This document shows positions 12,337 through 23,659 of a DNA stretch of 64,000 bases, in pieces. The position numbers were made by a program, and so were the translations under genes. The notes below the pieces were generated by a model. It made no database searches, had not been told where the DNA came from, and saw nothing but the letters and a program-made list of their open reading frames with translations. Source of the stretch: Lonicera japonica (taxonomy: Eukaryota; Streptophyta; Magnoliopsida; Dipsacales; Caprifoliaceae); the NCBI GenBank assembly GCA_021464415.1, contig CM038468.1, positions 36,754,969-36,818,968 of the forward strand. Reading direction: 5' to 3'. The first letter of the stretch is position 1, and each line of letters starts with the position of its first letter.

Positions 12337-13046
12337 CATAATTTACAGATATTTATATAAATTATTATTAAAACAAAATTCACATAGTATTTTTAAAATC
12401 CAAAAATATTTATATTTATAATGATTATTAAGAAAATAAGATTTATATAAGGTTTATTTAATTATTATTTTTGAAAATATGAAAACAAATATGGACATCG
12501 AGGTTGCTGTCACTTATTATTCACATGAAAAATATTCAATTAGTTGATATAATATTTTTATGTTAAAATTTAACATACGACAAATACAAATAAATATTTG
12601 AACAGTACATTTGTGAATGAAGTGGATAAATCCGCTCTGTATCTATCCATTTTACATCCTACTGCACATATATATGTATAGAACATCAAAGAATCCCACC
12701 TAGGCGATATAAGATGTAACATCCACGGTGTATAACTTGTGCCCATTTGCTATTAGTTATCAGACATGGTCATCACACCAACCCAGCAAAATAACTAGGT
12801 CAATGGAGCATTGATTCAACTAGTAGGTGCCCCATTTTAACCTTTAATTAATTTAAAAAATTACACATTTTTTACTGTAATATAATATAAGAAACTTAAT
12901 ATGCATTTTTTTTAAGTTATAAATTTATTATATAAAAATAAAAAAATATCAAGTTTTATAAAGTATTATAAATTATTATAATATATAAGTAATAACAAAA
13001 CAAATAACTATAACTATAACTATATATATATATATATTATATTTAT

Positions 13047-14110
13047 GGATTTTTTTAGTTATCCCATATTATTAATACGAAACTCAAGATACTTCCCTAT
13101 TTTACTAATTCTTTGACTTACCCCTTTGTCTTGTAACAGATGGATAACATCATCCATTTTTTAATATTTTTGACCATTATACCTTTACCTTTCTGTTAAT
13201 AAACATACATCATTGATGTATATATACACACACACATATATATATTTTCCTCCTTTTTCCATCTTTCTATCTGTATAAGGATCCATTGGAAAAATAGTAT
13301 TCTCTAAAGAGAGAGAGGTGCTCATGGCTGTGACCCTCATTTGTTAGCGCCACCCACGAGTAATTTTCCTCAACCCCCCACTCCCAATAGTATTCCATCT
13401 CTTCCTCCATTATATATATGATTTTGCTTTTCTTTATCTATCTCTCTCTCCCGTCGAGCCTCTTATCCTTCCTTCCACAACAGCACAATCATTACCTCTA
13501 ACCCCCATACCCTCTTTGCTTCATAGTAAGCTCGCCGGAGAAAGACCCATTTCAAATCTGAAGAAAGATGGTGGTTATGATGATATACTTCACAATCGCA
13601 TAATACATCATCTCATTAACAGCGATTAAAAGATATGCAATGAAATTTGAGATTTAAAGATCCGAATAGAAATTAAATCCCTAAATCAACTAAGTTTAGA
13701 GAGAAAAAGTTAAACCTAATTTTGGATATAAATATGAAATGGGTTTGTTGAAGGTTGAGATGGAGAAAATATGGAGAAGGAATGAGATGAAATTAGAGAG
13801 AGAAAATTGATGAGTTTTGAGAGTGAAAATGAAGTAATTGGATATAATTACAAAATGGGTTTCTTGAAGGTTGCGATGGAGATGATATTAGAAAGAGAAA
13901 GTTGCTGGGTTTTGAGTTTAAGAATAGAAGAAATGAAATTAAGGTACTTGAATAACCATTGAGTGAGGAAGATGAGGGCATTTTCATCCATTTAACATAA
14001 AATATTGATGGTGTTACACTCTATTAAATTCTGGGGGTAAGTCAAATGATTAGTAAAATAGGGGGTACTTTGAGTTTTGTATTAATAATAAAGGACAAAC
14101 TCAAAAAAAC

Positions 14111-14111
<1 letters not shown>
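13047..14111. mobile_element. Non-autonomous MULE-like element, block copy 1
   Basis: Inverted repeats of about 80 bp bound this 1065-bp element. The left begins GGATTTTTTTAGTTATCCC and the reverse complement of the right begins GGTTTTTTTGAGTTTGTCC; both then share TATTATTAATAC, CTATTTTACTAAT and TTGACTTACCCC. Long inverted repeats starting GG fit Mutator-like elements. The flanks are TA- and ATT-rich, so a 9-bp target duplication cannot be read. The interior has CT-rich and GAGA-rich segments, possibly captured host sequence, without a convincing reading frame. Confidence 0.6.

Positions 14112-14161
<50 letters not shown>
14112..14161 (+). repeat. (ATT)n microsatellite
   Basis: A pure ATT run directly right of the MULE-like element. 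The equivalent run in block copy 2 was split by the SIRE-like element. Confidence 0.95.
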
Positions 14162-15298
14162 CTAAAAAAGGCATTTTTACGGTTATTGAAGCTGTCTTAG
14201 ATTTTTGGGTTTTTAATTTTGCCCTAGATAGACTTTTATTTCACAAAATATGATTTATTGTAGCGTGAGTAATGAAATTCGAACATTCCCTCACAACGCG
14301 AGCAATAAAATCTCGACTGTTATGTTATTTATTACTTATTTTTTTCCACATTTTTTCTTTAGTTTACTTATACCTTAATAGCATATATCTTGTTTGTGCA
14401 TGAAAATCTAATATTTAACCATGTATAAAAGTTTATAGAACATCTTTTTTTAAAAAAAATTAGTAATTATTCTATATTATGTATAAACTATTAAAACAAT
14501 AAATAATTACTTAATCTTGTAGTGAAGTTAGGTATTGACTTAATTCACCTTTGATCCTTCTTGAAAACAAATTAAAATTTCAAAATCAATATCTATATCT
14601 ATATTGTATAAAGCGTAAGGGACTTTTGGTAGGTTAATTAAATTACTCCATAACATGTGAGTTTTTAGTAAGTCGGTGAAATTACCTCTCACGCTTTGAA
14701 AATTACAATAAAAAATAAAAATTATGCTTAAACCAATACTTGAACTTATAACTTTATGCATAATGAACATAAATTATTACCACTCAACCAAACACTACTA
14801 GATATATTCATTTTAGTCTAAAAACCTAAGTAGAATACAAAAAAATATTAGGTATCATATTATATAAACATCGAGTGTGCCATCGAGTCTAATAATTATA
14901 GTTTATGTTAGTAGTTTAACTCTAACATTGGCTCGTCGTCATAATTAGACTTGGACAACTGTAAAAACAATATAATAATCAACCCAATTTAATTTAGGTC
15001 ATGAGTTTGGTTTAACTCTAAAATCGACTACCTTTTTTTTTTAATTAAACTGGGTTAATTGTAAACATAATATAAACAATGAACTCATCCTTATTTAGGT
15101 CCTGAGTCGCCGGTTCATCGGATCAACCTGTCGGACCAAGTCCAGCTGAGATTTGTCTACGTTACCATTTTATCACGCTACTAGAGCAACGATTGAAACA
15201 TCGGGGAAAATACTATTAGAACCCCAAACTACAGGGTTTATTGTGTCAATTCAATAAGTTGATCTGCATTTTTTCTTTTCATGAAAACTAAAATATAA

Positions 15299-15831
15299 CC
15301 AACAGTGCTTCACTATAATCAAAACAAAATTACAGACTCAATAACTTACAAAAATTGTTTCCCCACAATTTACGCAACAGTCCCGTCAATTCTTTGAACG
15401 TAGAATCCAACCACAACTGGCTTGGTATAGCGCTTCCCGCTTTTCTGGCTTACTCATCGCCTCCTTCTACGCATTTGATCACAGTCCTTCACCACTGTCT
15501 GCGATCTCCTTTTTCACGAGTTAGCCACTTCGCTCACCCCGTCTTCAATCGCAACCAAATATACTCCCGCAGGACCGTGAACATTTGGAACTCTAGTTCT
15601 CAAAGTTGAAGAACAATAGGATCTCCTATGGCATGTAAACAAAATCTTGGTGGTTTTTCAAAACTCTCAAAAATTGATTCTAGCGTTTGAATACTTTTTG
15701 CCTAAAAAAACTCTCTAGAATCATATATTTTTGCCCCTAAACAATGGTTATATTTATAAAAAAAATATAAAGTCAAAGTTCTTTTTGAAATAAATTAAAA
15801 ATATTAAAAAAAAATAAATGAAATTCGTAAC
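15299..15831. other. Unrecognised segment with relatively GC-rich core
   Basis: From about 15355 to 15609 the sequence has gene-like composition and an open frame of 84 codons on the plus strand (contains NHNWLGIALPAFLAYSS and NQIYSRRTVNIWN). I do not recognise the product. It may be a fragment of a captured or decayed gene. There is no clear start context and the frame ends at TGA 15607-15609. Confidence 0.3.
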
Positions 15832-16637
15832 TAGGGATGGCAAAAAAAATCCAACCCGACGGGTTTCCGACCCGACTCGACCCGACCCGACCCAAATGGG
15901 ATGGGTTCGAGGTGGGTTTTTTTAGACCGGGTCGGATTTGGTATTTTGTATAAAAACCCGGACCGGGTTCGAGGCGGGTTAGGGTTTTGCATTCTTCAAA
16001 CCCCACCCGACCCGCTTATATATATATAAATATATTAATATAAACATTATATATATATTTATAATATTTATTAAGTAGAAATTAGAAACCCTAACATTTC
16101 CGGCCTTCTCTCTCAGTCACCACAGTACCACACCTCCTCCTCCATCTCCGGCCTTCTCTCTCAGTCACGCACCACATACGCATCTCCTCCTCGATGCCGT
16201 ACCTCCTCCACAATCCACATTCGGCCTCTCCTCCACGCCGGTGATCCTCCACATCTAGCCGCTCCTCCACCGGTAAATACCATCTCTAAAATACCTTCCC
16301 CCATTCACACTTACGGCTTACCCTCCCCCATTCAAATTTCTTTAGTTTTGTGTTTGGATACTGAATCTATGTGGGTGTGTTGATTCTTGCTGACTTGTGT
16401 TGATTATTACTTGTATTAATTTTATTGGTTTGGATTATTACTTGTATCAATCAGTTTATTCCTTCTAATTCGGGTCGGCACGGGGTGGGACTCCTAAATA
16501 TGTATGTGGGGCGGGTTTGGATTTAAAATAAAAAAATTTATCTCAAGTTTAGGACTGATTTAAGGCAAGATGATATACATACAAATCGAGTTTGATGTTG
16601 GCCAAACTCGTCCTATACCCAACTCATTGCCATTCTA
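15832..16637. mobile_element. hAT-type non-autonomous element (806 bp)
   Basis: Ends TAGGGATGGCAA and (reverse complement of the right end) TAGAATGGCAAT are inverted repeats. Flanks TTCGTAAC (15824-15831) and TTCGAAAC (16638-16645) fit an 8-bp target duplication with one later change. The left subterminal part is packed with CCCGACCC/GGGTCGGGT motifs, typical of hAT subterminal transposase-binding repeats. The middle holds two copies of CCGGCCTTCTCTCTCAGTCA (about 16098 and 16147). No transposase frame is visible. Confidence 0.7.
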
Positions 16638-16645
16638 TTCGAAAC

Positions 16646-17690
16646 CCAAAAACAGTGATCGATCCACGTAGAAAAAGTAAATTCTCGGAAAACTAATGCC
16701 GGATCGACCCAACAAAAGGTACTGGATTGATCCTCAAAAATCTGCCTTGCTTTTATTACTTTACACGTGGCATTGGTAATGATGACTTGGCCCACTTAAT
16801 TTAATAAGGAAGAAAGGAGCACGTGGATTTGTTTTTTAAAATAAGGGATCTTTGACTTTTCAAATTTTCAATTTAACCTTTTTCCTTTTCTATTTAAATA
16901 AATCCTTTTATTATTTATTTTTTATTCTATTTTATTGTATCATATTAAATTCGTTTGATCATTAATTCGACTCAAATTTCAGAAGTAAATTTATGAAATA
17001 TCTGAGATATAAAAAAAAAAAAAATTTCTCAATAATTTGTCATTTGTGTCAACCTGGCTATTCAAATTTCGACAAAACTTAGTAAAAATACTTAAAAAAA
17101 GATTTGAGTTAAAAGTTTTTTAATTTCGAATTTTAAACTCAATCATCATTTATATTTTGAATCAAATCATAAAATCAACTTACCTTAAGTCTTAAATTAT
17201 GTGCAATGCATCTAGTAAATTCGGCGAACTTCCGTTAATTATCGCATATTCAAATCTTCAGTTCAATTTAAACAATTACAACAAAAAAATACTTTTAATA
17301 TCAAAATCAAATCAACTAAAAATAAAAACCTAACAAACTTGTCATCTTTGATTCATATTTTTACATTGGCAATATTTGGTTTACCTTGTTACCAGATTGA
17401 TGGTTTACTCACCTTTTAACTTTAATGCATTATTTTACTTGTATCTTTTGCATGTCAAATGCATTATTTACATAGGCCACTCACAATTTTCTCACTTTTT
17501 ATCTTTTGTATTATCTATATACAAGTCCAAGCTTGAACGAAATACAAGGTGCCTCAAATTGCTGGGTATTCGTATTGTTTACTGTAGTTTTGTTTTTGTG
17601 GATATTTCCTAAACTGTGTTTTGCCTTGAAACTATTTTGTTTGCTTCGTCAATGAAATTTATATTCCTTATATTTTCTTTGTTTTCTAAG
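16646..17690. other. Intergenic, no gene recognised
   Basis: AT-rich DNA. Open frames at 16613-16795 and 17376-17612 lack any motif I can name. Confidence 0.5.
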
Positions 17691-17973
17691 GCTCTGTTTG
17701 ATTGCAAGGTGAAAAAGAAAATTAAATTGAGTTAGTTTTAATGAAAATATGAAAAATAAGTTGAGTGATAGAAGTGATATTTTCTTGATTTTTAAGTTTT
17801 TCCATGAAAAATTTTTCTTTGTTTGGTGGTGAGTAAAATTTTTTTACCAAAAATATTGAAAGATGGAAGATATATACTTATAAAATGAGTAACATCTCTC
17901 ACCTTATTTTCTATCTTTTCACACAAACTAACTAAATTCATTTTCATTTTCTATTTTTGCAATCAAACAGAGC
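17691..17973. mobile_element. MITE (283 bp)
   Basis: The ends GCTCTGTTTGATTGCAA and TTGCAATCAAACAGAGC are perfect inverted repeats, and similarity continues for about 45 bp. Non-coding and A/T-rich. The flanks TTTCTAAG and TTTATCTG do not give a convincing target duplication, so the superfamily is open (hAT-like ends). Confidence 0.75.
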
Positions 17974-18447
17974 TTTATCTGCGCAGAAATTGGCAATTTC
18001 TAAGCATGAGTATTGGTCATCTTTAGCATACTTCCTCATAACTAATTGAGGATAAGCTTTACTATTTAAAGATTGTTGATATACATTTTTTTTCACGTTC
18101 TTTTGTTTTTACTTTATTCTGTTGGTTCCCCCTTTGCACCTTTTTCTCCCCTTCCTCTGTTCTCATTTTCCTCCTATTCTCTACTATCTATAATTCTCTT
18201 TTCCTCATCCTTTATATTTTCTTTATCTCTCTCAGGTGTTGCATCACCTACCTATAGGCAGGGATGCAGCCATAAACTTTTGTGATGGGGACATTTTAAA
18301 CATTGCTTATAATTTCTCCATCTTAATTTAAGAATCTCACACTCTTTTTTGGGGTGTTTTAAAGTAAGAATCGTATTTCTTTTATCTTTTTTAAGGACAT
18401 TATCAATGTACAAAATCTCACTATAGGATATAAGTTATATTGATTAG
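17974..18447. other. Intergenic, no gene recognised
   Basis: T-rich stretch. An open frame at 18073-18285 is a low-complexity Phe/Leu/Ser-rich frame from CT/TT-rich DNA and is not supported as a gene. Confidence 0.5.
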
Positions 18448-19273
18448 TAAGTGGCGGAGCCAGGAAAAAAATTCAGGTGGGGCCAAAAATTTTTTTAAGC
18501 CAAATCAAATTCAATAATTATGTTTCTAGGCTAAATTTTTACTAAAATACTTTTCCATTCTATTTTGATATTTTGGAAAAGTTAAAAATGATATACTAAA
18601 ATTAATTATATATTTTGAAATATTTTTATCAACTCAATATTCAACTTACTATAACCAACAAACACATATATTAATCTAAATATTAATTTATCAAATAACA
18701 ATCTAATAAGGAAATTAACCTTAATACTCAAATTTAATATCAATAATCAAATTCAATACTTATAACATATACCCTAAAATATCGGAGTAAATGAAGACGG
18801 AGAGAAGAGCTTTGAAGTATTGCTTGGCTGCTTGCTGCTTGGAAAAAAAAAACTAAACGGAAGAATCTCACAGAAAGATTGAATAAAAAAGGAGAGAAAG
18901 GAGAGAAGAAGAAAACGGCTGCACTTCTAGTCTGCTACTACTGTTGCCTTGTTGCTTGTTTAAATTGTTATAACCTAACCTAATATATATTACAAACTAA
19001 GACCTCTAACTTATGCCGTTTATTGCACATAACCCCCGCCCATTAACTTTCCAACTTCACAAAACCCCCCCAAACCTTCGCTCGCACTTTACACCCCCGC
19101 CCCCTTTTACGGCGCCGCTGCGTATTCTTATAAGCTAAATTTCACAAACCACCCTCCCCCATAATTGCGCATTGGCGCCTCATCTTTTCCTTCTCGCACA
19201 AAATCCCCCATACTCTCGAAATTTTTTCCAAAAGTCCAGGTGGGGCCATGGCCCCTTGCTGCCTCCGCCCCTA
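18448..19273. mobile_element. hAT-type non-autonomous element, GTGGCGGAGCCAGG family, copy 1
   Basis: Ends TAAGTGGCGGAG and (reverse complement of right end) TAGGGGCGGAGG are inverted repeats, followed on both sides by CAGGTGGGGCC. Flanks TTGATTAG (18440-18447) and TTGATTAC (19274-19281) fit an 8-bp target duplication with one change. The interior around AATGATATACTAAAATTAAT is nearly identical to the copy at 19575-20355. No coding capacity. Confidence 0.72.
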
Positions 19274-19574
19274 TTGATTACCATTGATTAATTTAATAGT
19301 GGTATGTGTTTTCATAAAAGGTAGAAAATTCAAAGACACTTATTTGGGACAACAGAACAAAAAAAAATTACACAATTTTGATTAATATATAATTACATTC
19401 TAATTAAAGAAGTTCAATACTAATAAAGCAAGTTAAGTTCTCTTGTGCCTAAATCATAACAACTGTTATCAACATGTCAGTATTAATAACCTCAAAGTTT
19501 ACTAATACAGTAATACCTGTATATAAGTTAAACACTAATTAAGCAAGTTAAGTTCTCTTATGCCCTGCTAGAGT

Positions 19575-20355
19575 CAGTGGCGAAGCCAGGAATTTCATTC
19601 AGGTGGGGCCAAAAAATAAATTTTTCCTTTATGTTTGTGGATATGAACAGAGTAAATATTTCTTCATTCTATTTCTAAAAAATAAAAAATGATATACTAA
19701 AATTAATTATATATTTTGAAATATTTTTATCAACTCAATATTCAACCTACTATACCCAACAAACACATATATTAATCTCAATCTTAATTTATCAAATAAC
19801 AATCTAATAAACAAATTAACCTCAATAGTCAATAATCAAATTTAATATTAATATTTAACAATCTAAGAAGCAAATCAACATTAATAAATAATAACCAACA
19901 AACAAATATATTAATAATCTAAGAAGGAAATCAACATTAAAACACCTAATTCTTAATATTCAAATTTTTTTTTAAAAAATGTATAAGATTATAAAGAAAA
20001 AATCTAACCTAAAATACCGAAACAAATGAAGAATGTTTCCGTTTGCTGCGACTGTGTTTGAAAGAATAAAATGGACGGCTGGTGTTGGTTTGAGGGGGCA
20101 ACTGAAGAAGAATGGATGGGCAGAAAGGAACAAAGCAAAACAAACTACGCTGCCCTTTCATCACCTGACCTAGTTTATATTACCAAACTATACCCTCGCA
20201 CTTACTCACTCATTCACGCATACCCCCTCGCACACTAAACATATCCGTTTATCTAAACAGCCCCTGATTTTCCCATAATCACAAAACCATCCATTTACTC
20301 TGCAAATTTTTTCAAAAGCTTCAGGTGGGGCCATGCCAACGTCTCTCCGGCCCTG
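19575..20355. mobile_element. hAT-type non-autonomous element, same family, copy 2
   Basis: Starts CAGTGGCGAAGCCAGG and ends near CTCTCCGGCCCTG, with CAGGTGGGGCC inside both ends. It shares the long A/T-rich interior with copy 1 in the same orientation. The immediate flanks do not show a target duplication, so the ends may be eroded. Confidence 0.65.
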
Positions 20356-20558
20356 TAAGTTGGAATGCATCTGTATTGGATGTTCTAATTTGATGCTTAC
20401 GGGTTCTCTAGTTTAAACTTACTTGTGTTTATTCTACATATTCCAGGGTATGAAAATTGATAGATGTTGATTTGCTCCAGAAAATGTCGAACAAAATATC
20501 TAGCCTCAAAGGAACTATCAAAATAATTTCCCATATGTATCTTCTCATATTTTAGCAA

Positions 20559-21058
20559 CAGAGCTGGCCCTAGGGCAGGGCTGGCAGGGCGATCGCCCAG
20601 GGCCCAAAAATTAAGAGAGACACCAATATTTTATTTATATATATATATATATATTAAAAAAGAAAAAAATATATAATGCAAATTTCCAAGAAAATAACTC
20701 AAGTTTCTAAAACTCTAACCGCGTATAGATCGAGAAATGGCCTCTTCATCTCTTTTATGATTCTTTCTTCCCAAATCTAATCTCAATCATTCTCATGCTA
20801 TAAGAAATAATTAGACGGGCACCAATATTTTTTCTTTTACTTATATTGATTTCAAAACAATAAGAGAGAATTAAATATTTAATCGTAGTGTTTTTGCAAG
20901 ATTCTTTGCAATTGTAATGTGCTTTTTGTGGGATGTGAACTCTTATCATTAAAACAAAATTAATTTCTTTTTTAATATAAAAAATTAATATATTTATTTA
21001 TAAGATGGCACATTTTAAAATTTCGCTCAGGGCCTTAAAATAGTTAAGACCAGCTCTG
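20559..21058. mobile_element. hAT-type non-autonomous element (500 bp) with intact target duplication
   Basis: The ends CAGAGCTGGCC and GACCAGCTCTG are inverted repeats, flanked by a perfect 8-bp duplication TTTAGCAA (20551-20558 and 21059-21066). Subterminal GGGC/GCCC motifs are dense on the left (CAGGGCGATCGCCCAGGGCC). It contains a (TA)n run at 20636-20653. The minus-strand open frame at 20755-20949 is not a recognisable transposase. Confidence 0.85.
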
Positions 21059-21066
21059 TTTAGCAA

Positions 21067-22128
21067 CCTAATTCAATGATAAAAAGATCAGAACTTTTTG
21101 CTATAGTATATGGTCCTTAGAACAAGTGCGAGGGTCATGAAGGCAGAAACATTAGATGGCTGGAAGGTATAATTCTCACTACATGGAGTTGGACCCTTAA
21201 AGCCTCAGTTGGTCCTTTTGCTATACTAGATGGTCCTTTGCTGATATTTTTAATTTTTTTTGGATGTGCTATGTACCTTAGTTTGAAAATTGTGAGGCTA
21301 TGAATGCATGGGTTTTTATGGAAACCTTTTTATACATCAAAAGTACATTGCGAAAACTTCGCTGAGGATTTCTAAGAGCAGAGATTGTCTCCATTAATCA
21401 TTGCATGGACCAGGGTAACTTTATTTTTTCGTAATTGAATAATTTAGTTTTTTTTCATTAAATAAATAAATTTTTCTTTGGCATGTATGTTATTTATAGA
21501 ATTTTATCATTGTTATTTAACATACATAAATATCTTACATAGAAAAATATATAACATGAACGAAAGTAGAGTAAAAATCGGTTAATAGAACTCATAGCCT
21601 GTCCAGATACAAACTAAAATTCATTCCATATAAGGTGAATTGATCCATAGCTGTGTTATTCTTTTTCCTTTTTGTAAGTTTAGGGGTTCACTATCACTAT
21701 CTCATTTTTGTATTTCTCTTCATTTTTCATTGTTCCATCATTGAAAAAGTTCAACCGATCTGTTGCCTCTCTTCATCAAATTAAGAATCCTTCATGTGCA
21801 ACAAAACTTAAGCTAGCTAGTTCTATGAATTAATAATGTCTCATGTGCTTTATATGAGTTAATTGACCTAGTAACTTGATATATCTTTATTTGAAGTAGT
21901 CTTGAACCATTTTGTATTAATTTTAATAATGAAAAGTGAAAAGCTGCAACATTTCAACAATATTAGCTTTCATCAGTCCTTAATTATTCACTACTTTGAA
22001 TACTAAGTTTTGGTTTTCTTGATTAATTATTTAAGTGTTATGGTTGCAGCATGTATTCAATTAAGATGGATTAAGAAGAGTGCCGTCTTCGCAGAACATG
22101 AAGAGTTGTGGCAGTGGCATTTGGAATC
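21067..22128. other. Host DNA left of the copia element, with exon-like segments
   Basis: No complete gene. Two short stretches have splice-like borders: 21397-21415 (ATCATTGCATGGACCAG followed by GGTAAC) and the segment after TTGCAG at about 22050 that continues, across the copia insertion, to CACAAAG/GTTAGC at about 28754. See the findings. No protein family is recognised. Confidence 0.3.
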
Positions 22129-23082
22129 TGTTAGAAACTTTATATGATACAAATTTAATTCTGTATTCCAAATTGATAATACTCAAAATTAATCGACACT
22201 AAAACCGAGTCCTGTGATATCCACAGTCTTCTTAAAACAGTTACGCCGCCCCTCGGTAGTGCTTGGAGGCTGCCGGACGACGTCTGTTTCCCAGGATGAA
22301 ACGGTACTTCAGTGTAACCTAAGCACCTCGGTACACTGAACGAACTGAAGATGCTAGAATCTTACCACCGGAGAAGAAAACCTACAAGCTAGAACAAACG
22401 CGAAGGAGGTTCAATGGAGAGGAAAATTCTTTGAACTGTCGAATTTTGGTTGTGTGTATTGGAATGAGACAGAAATCTCCTTTTTAATTCAATAGGGAAT
22501 AATGGCCATTAAACAAAATAAAACGGACCATTAATCATTATCAGTTTCTCAAAAACTGACCATTAAGTGGTTAATTAATCAACATAAATACAATGAATTC
22601 GAAATTCAAATTGGAAAAATTAATATCTTGGGTGCAAAAACTTAGCCCGCACAAGGCTCGCTTTTTGGTCCGGCATTCGTGTCCGCAGGTGCGGGCACAC
22701 ACGAGCCACCATGGTTCTAGGCTTATTTCGGTCCATGATTTGCACCCCCCCTGCGCCTGTGTGCGCGAGAGAAAGCCTTTTATCTTGCATCATTCAATAA
22801 GGCATTCTCATGTGTTTAGTTATAAACCCATAGAATTTTTTCCACTTTTCCTATGTGGGACTTCCCACTTTCATTGCATTTTTCTATTTCAACTTGCTCA
22901 CTTTGAGTGACAATTACTCATTCACCACTTAACCATTTTGAGCATGTAAACACACGATTTCAATGTACTCACGTAGGAGAACACGAATATATTAAGAACT
23001 TTCACATCCGAGTGCAAAGTCTTATTACAATTTTACCCTCAAAATGGTAGAAAATGTGTTTCTTAATACCCATTTTCTAACA
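22129..23082 (-). repeat. 3' LTR of the copia element
   Basis: A 954-bp LTR beginning TGTTAGAAAATGGG on the minus strand and ending AAAGTTTCTAACA. Open frames inside it (for example 22593-22910 plus) recur in the other LTR and are not genes. Confidence 0.92.
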
Positions 23083-23659
23083 ATTCCCCACATGAATGAT
23101 AATTGGAGACCAAGTACTCGAAAGAGATGGTGGTAAGACTCAACGGTCGAAACCTGCATAGGATAGGTAGGTTTTACACTTTGAACCCTCCATTGTGATA
23201 CTATGTTTACTTTACTAATTAAACAGTGGACGCGATGTCCTTGAACTGCTCAGTTGATTATGTAAATGATGACATGGTTCACACAGGAATCTTCCTCAAA
23301 CATTTCTGTTCTCACTATTATGTTCGTTAATGGCCCTGAACATACGCCTGGTTCTGTAAGAGTTTACAAGAATTGTGCCCTAAACAATTCCCTTGGAAGC
23401 GGCCCTTCTTCCCTCTTACATAGGTGATGTCTTAATTAAAGGTAACCCGCCTTACCCCGCTCGACTTCTCGACGCATAAGAATCATTAAAAGCTTAGCTT
23501 AACCTTCATCCATACGGGCATCACTGTTTGATCATAGGAATGGGTTTGGGAAAAATCCCCACAGTGATCCAACATCGTCTTTATAATTTAGTTGTCCCTT
23601 TTGAACCTACATCTTGGGATCTCCAGTCACGTAGGTTGGGTATCCACTATAAAGACTTA

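Larger units (their letters stand above)
9489..15298 (+). repeat. Dispersed repeat block, copy 1
   Basis: Colinear with 39800-55412 once insertions are removed. The left edge is GTTACATCCACCCTTTAGGG in both; the right end shares AACCCCAAACTACAGGGTTT and ends near CATGAAAACTAAAATATA. The shared core is roughly 3.3 kb. This copy carries two extra LTR-type insertions (9745-10624 and 10718-12336) and lacks the MULE, the 166-bp MITE and the SIRE-like element of copy 2. Whether the core is a segmental duplication or itself a large non-autonomous transposon is unresolved. Confidence 0.75.

Noticed and set aside
15355..15609. 84-codon plus-strand frame with gene-like composition
   Set aside because: I could not link it to a family; kept only as an unrecognised segment.
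17691..17973. Assigning the MITE a superfamily by target duplication
   Set aside because: Flanks TTTCTAAG and TTTATCTG match too poorly for either an 8-bp or a 3-bp duplication.
22593..22910. 105-codon plus-strand open frame
   Set aside because: It lies within the copia LTR and recurs in the other LTR with a frame change; no protein motif.
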